Part shown: one piece after another, positions 4,967 through 7,363 of the stretch
Position numbering within the stretch: position 1 is the stretch's first letter
How the letters are laid out: each line of letters begins with the position of its first letter
DNA from: Gallionellaceae bacterium
GTDB taxonomy: Bacteria > Pseudomonadota > Gammaproteobacteria > Burkholderiales > Gallionellaceae
DNA: 7,363 nt
Assembly (NCBI GenBank): GCA_030690855.1
Contig: JAUYFR010000065.1
Location: 1 to 7,363, forward strand
Direction: 5' to 3'
Notes under the pieces: generated by a model
What the model saw: only the letters and a program-made list of their open reading frames with translations
The model's database searches: none
Told to the model about the DNA's origin: nothing
Made by a program: the position numbers and the translations under genes

Positions 4967-7363
4967 ATGAATAAAGAAAACATAGAGTTAAAGCATACCC
5001 CCATGATGGCTCAGTACTGGGGCATTAAGGCACAGTATCCAGACATGCTGCTGTTTTACCGCATGGGCGATTTCTACGAACTGTTCCATGAGGATGCGGT
5101 GCGCGCCGCCAAGCTACTCGACATAACCCTCACCCAGCGCGGCGCATCCAACGGCAACCCGATCAAAATGGCAGGCGTGCCGTATCACGCGGCGGAGCAA
5201 TACCTCGCACGCTTGGTGAAGATGGGCGAATCCATCGCTATCTGCGAACAGATCGGCGACCCCGCCACCAGCAAAGGCCCAGTGGATCGCAAAGTGGTGC
5301 GCATCGTCACGCCCGGCACCGTCACCGACTCTGCATTGTTGGAAGAGAAACGCGACAATCTGCTGCTGTCTCTGCATCAGCGTAGCGGCAAGCTGGGCCT
5401 GGCCTGGCTGAATCTCGCTTCCGGTCAGTTTTTCGTGTGCGAAACCGCCACTGACAACCTGCCGGCCGAACTGGAACGCCTGCACCCCTCCGAAATCTTG
5501 CACGCCGAAAACGCCGCAGTGAAGAGCAGTATTCATGCGGCTTTCAAAACATTACCCGAATGGCATTTCGAGCTCGACACCGCGCGCCGCGCACTGTGCC
5601 AACAGTTTTCCACCCTCGACCTCGCCGGATTCGGCTGCGACGATTTCACTGTGGGGCTAGAAGCGGCAGGCGCATTGCTCGGCTACGCCAAACTCACCCA
5701 AGGCCAAGCCATCAGCCACATCCGCAGCATGCAGGTGTACAGCGCCGACCAGTACGTGCGCATGGACGCCGCCACACGGCGCAATCTGGAAATCACCCAA
5801 ACATTGCGCGGCGAACCTGCACCGACACTGCTCTCGCTACTCGACACCTGCGCCACCAACATGGGCAGCAGGTTGCTGGCGAATTGGCTGCATCATCCAT
5901 TGCGGGATAGGAATGTGTTGCGGACAAGGCTGGATGCGGTAGAACAACTCAACACCTTAACCCCTAACCCCTCCCAACCTCCCCTTGTCAGGGGAGGAGC
6001 TGGAGCCGTGGGAGCTGGAGCCGTGGGTGTCGCAGATGCCGCTCCCTCCCTGACTGCGAATGGGTCGCTGCGAAGCAGCGGGGCACCCATCGGCGTACTC
6101 CTTGCGGGTACAAGGGAGGGCTGGGGTGGGTTTGCACTGTATCGCTCCATCCACGAACACCTAAAGCCCAGCGTAGACGTAGAACGCATCACCGCCCGCA
6201 TCGCCCTTCGCAGCTCAAGGCCGCGCGACCTTTCCGGTCTGCGTGACACGCTACTCACCTTGCCGCAACTACACGTCGAACTCGTAGGTCGGGATTCAGC
6301 CCGACTTGATAACAACAATGTCAGGCTGAAACCCGACCTTCAAAACCATTCGCTGATTGCCATCCTCGCCGATGCCCTGCAAGCCGATACACATCTGGTT
6401 TCCGTCCTGCAAACATCGCTAAAATCCGAGCCCTCTTCCGTCCTGCGTGAAGGCGGCGTCATCGCCGACGGCTTCGATGCCGAGCTAGACGAATTGCGCG
6501 GCATCCAAACCAATTGCGGCGATTTCCTGCTCGCCCTAGAAGCCCGCGAACGCCAACGCACCGGCATCACCACCTTGAAAGTGGAATACAACCGCGTACA
6601 CGGTTTCTACATCGAAGTGAGCATCGCCCAATCGGTAAACGTGCCGGATGACTACCGCCGCCGTCAGACGCTGAAAAACGCCGAGCGCTACATCACGCCG
6701 GAACTCAAAGCCTTCGAGGACAAAGCGCTCTCCGCCAATGACCGCGCACTGGCGCGCGAAAAATTTCTGTACGAACAACTGCTCGACCAGCTCGCGCCGT
6801 TCATCCCGCAACTGCAACGCATCGCCGCCGCTATCGCCGAACTGGACGTGCTCGCCACCTTCGCCGAACGCGCCGCCACGCTGAATTTTTGCGCGCCGCA
6901 ATTTGGCGACGATGCGCAGATCAACATCCTCAAAGGCCGCCATCCGGTGGTGGAAGCGCAAGTGGATCAGTTCACGCCGAACGACACGCAGCTCAACGAC
7001 ACGCGCCGCACGCTGCTCATCACCGGCCCCAACATGGGCGGTAAATCGACCTACATGCGTCAGGTCGCCATCATCGCGCTACTCGCCCACGTCGGCTGTT
7101 TCGTCCCCGCACAAGCGGCGACGCTAGGCGAGATCGACCAAATTTTCACGCGCATCGGCGCATCGGACGACTTGGCCAGCGGGCGCTCCACCTTCATGGT
7201 CGAGATGACCGAGGCCGCCAACATCCTGCACAACGCTACCGAAAAAAGTCTGGTGCTGGTGGACGAAATCGGACGCGGCACCAGTACCTTCGACGGCCTA
7301 GCCTTGGCCTACGCCATCGCCCGCCACCTATTGGAAAAGAACCGCAGCTACACCCTGTTCGCC
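4967..7363 (+). CDS. mutS: DNA mismatch repair protein MutS, with two in-frame repeat insertions; C-terminus cut by window edge
   Basis: The frame is open for 799 codons to the window end. MutS recognises mismatches and small loops and starts repair with MutL, using ATP. The start gives FYRMGDFYELF with F36 and E38, the same numbers as the mismatch-contact residues of E. coli MutS, supporting this ATG. Other marks: MDAATRRNLEITQ (domain III), TLKVEYNRVHGFYIEVS (clamp), YRRRQTLKNAERYITPEL, Walker A GPNMGGKST (687-695, K693), ASGRSTFMVEMTEAANILHNATE, and Walker B LVLVDEIGRG (D766, E767). E. coli has K620 and D693, so this protein is 73 residues longer before the ATPase. The excess lies in two places in domain III: about 60 residues after AVEQL (residue 328), and about 18 residues after LPQLHVEL. 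Both coincide with inverted-repeat DNA. Beyond the window, the rest of the ATPase domain and the C-terminal tail should follow. The two insertions make altered activity possible, but all visible key residues are intact. Confidence 0.97.
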   Translation, partial: MNKENIELKHTPMMAQYWGIKAQYPDMLLFYRMGDFYELFHEDAVRAAKLLDITLTQRGASNGNPIKMAGVPYHAAEQYLARLVKMGESIAICEQIGDPATSKGPVDRKVVRIVTPGTVTDSALLEEKRDNLLLSLHQRSGKLGLAWLNLASGQFFVCETATDNLPAELERLHPSEILHAENAAVKSSIHAAFKTLPEWHFELDTARRALCQQFSTLDLAGFGCDDFTVGLEAAGALLGYAKLTQGQAISHIRSMQVYSADQYVRMDAATRRNLEITQTLRGEPAPTLLSLLDTCATNMGSRLLANWLHHPLRDRNVLRTRLDAVEQLNTLTPNPSQPPLVRGGAGAVGAGAVGVADAAPSLTANGSLRSSGAPIGVLLAGTREGWGGFALYRSIHEHLKPSVDVERITARIALRSSRPRDLSGLRDTLLTLPQLHVELVGRDSARLDNNNVRLKPDLQNHSLIAILADALQADTHLVSVLQTSLKSEPSSVLREGGVIADGFDAELDELRGIQTNCGDFLLALEARERQRTGITTLKVEYNRVHGFYIEVSIAQSVNVPDDYRRRQTLKNAERYITPELKAFEDKALSANDRALAREKFLYEQLLDQLAPFIPQLQRIAAAIAELDVLATFAERAATLNFCAPQFGDDAQINILKGRHPVVEAQVDQFTPNDTQLNDTRRTLLITGPNMGGKSTYMRQVAIIALLAHVGCFVPAQAATLGEIDQIFTRIGASDDLASGRSTFMVEMTEAANILHNATEKSLVLVDEIGRGTSTFDGLALAYAIARHLLEKNRSYTLFA
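5996..6025 (+). repeat. Tandem duplication of a 15-bp unit inside the mutS insertion
   Basis: GGAGCTGGAGCCGTG occurs twice without interruption (5996-6010 and 6011-6025). In the mutS frame each copy encodes GAGAV (residues 344-348 and 349-353), followed by GV. The unit is five codons, so changes in copy number would not shift the frame. Confidence 0.9.
6060..6090. repeat. Two-tier hairpin at the centre of the first mutS insertion
   Basis: Outer arms ATGGGT (6060-6065) and ACCCAT (6085-6090) enclose a perfect inner stem CGCTGC (6066-6071) with GCAGCG (6075-6080) around GAA. The right side has four extra bases, GGGC. It would fold strongly in mRNA or single-stranded DNA. Confidence 0.7.
6286..6339. 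repeat. 54-bp REP-like palindrome inserted in frame in mutS
   Basis: The left arm AGGTCGGGATTCAGCCCGAC (6286-6305) and the right arm (6320-6339) are inverted copies matching at 18 of 20 positions, with a 14-nt AT-rich loop. The GTAGGTCGGG...TTCAGCCCGAC wording is that of short palindromic repeats seen between genes in many proteobacteria (from memory). The length is exactly 18 codons, and the encoded stretch GRDSARLDNNNVRLKPDL falls where alignment to E. coli MutS shows an excess of about 17 residues. The reading frame continues undisturbed on both sides. Confidence 0.8.

Larger units (their letters stand above)
5966..6132. repeat. GC-rich inverted-repeat element inserted in frame in mutS
   Basis: The left arm (5966-5988) and the right arm (6110-6132) are inverted copies matching at 18 of 23 positions; both read as C-rich AACCC...CTTGT in the same sense. 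Next to the left arm is a perfect 8-bp hairpin CCTCCCCT-TGTC-AGGGGAGG (5978-5997). CCCTCCCT (6044-6051) pairs with AGGGAGGG (6113-6120). In the middle, ATGGGT (6060-6065) and ACCCAT (6085-6090) enclose CGCTGC-GAA-GCAGCG (6066-6080). This wording resembles interspersed repeats usually found between genes in betaproteobacteria (from memory). Translated, it gives a Gly/Ala/Pro-rich stretch with no counterpart in E. coli MutS. Compared with E. coli the excess is about 60 codons, so the inserted DNA may reach about 5951-6133. No target duplication could be recognised. Confidence 0.75.

Noticed and set aside
5893..6318. Minus-strand reading frame of 141 codons across the mutS insertion
   Set aside because: It is open because the GC-rich repeat lacks stops on both strands. 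The plus strand is clearly MutS on both sides.
5951..6339. mutS as a pseudogene broken by insertions
   Set aside because: The frame stays open through both elements and all visible catalytic and contact residues are intact; inactivation cannot be claimed from sequence.
6536..6961. Minus-strand reading frame of 141 codons
   Set aside because: It is a shadow of the well-conserved MutS clamp/ATPase region.

Overview
The window looks like a stretch of betaproteobacterial chromosome, probably near the Nitrosomonadales. This rests on the recalled character of the proteins (a YebC with betaproteobacterial wording, an RNase II-like enzyme translationally coupled to a TonB-like protein, a class I MutS) and on the types of short interspersed repeats. 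It is an inference: no database search was possible. No rRNA, tRNA, CRISPR array, transposase or phage gene was seen.

Layout. On the minus strand, 1-642 is yebC, cut at its C-terminus by the window edge. The gap to the next gene (643-920) holds a roughly 116-bp inverted-repeat element (MITE/REP-like) and a terminator hairpin. The next minus-strand gene (921-1448) encodes a small exported protein with four EF-hand calcium loops. From 1578 two plus-strand genes overlap by 4 bp (ATGA): an RNase II/RNB-family exoribonuclease and a TonB-family energy transducer. A 68-codon gene of unknown function (4292-4498, minus) converges on them. A 468-bp gene-poor stretch (4499-4966) carries a plausible promoter and a perfect hairpin just before mutS. 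mutS (4967 to the window end, plus) is open for 799 codons and is cut at its C-terminus.

Most interesting signal. mutS carries two repeat-type elements inside its reading frame, both in the middle (core/lever) domain. The first (about 5951-6133) is a GC-rich element with imperfect 23-bp terminal inverted arms and internal hairpins. It adds about 60 codons. The second (6286-6339) is a 54-bp palindrome with 20-bp arms matching at 18 of 20 positions. It adds about 18 codons. Neither breaks the frame. The mismatch-contact residues (F36, E38), Walker A (K693) and Walker B (D766, E767) are all present. Walker A lies 73 residues later than in E. coli MutS (K620, from memory), which agrees with the two insertions. 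MutS therefore appears to be a case of intergenic-type repeats being translated within an essential-fold region of a repair enzyme.

How the genes relate. YebC acts in translation and/or regulation, the RNB protein in RNA decay, the TonB-like protein in energised outer-membrane transport, the EF-hand protein in the periplasm, and MutS in mismatch repair. Apart from the coupled RNB-TonB pair, they look like ordinary independent neighbours rather than one system.
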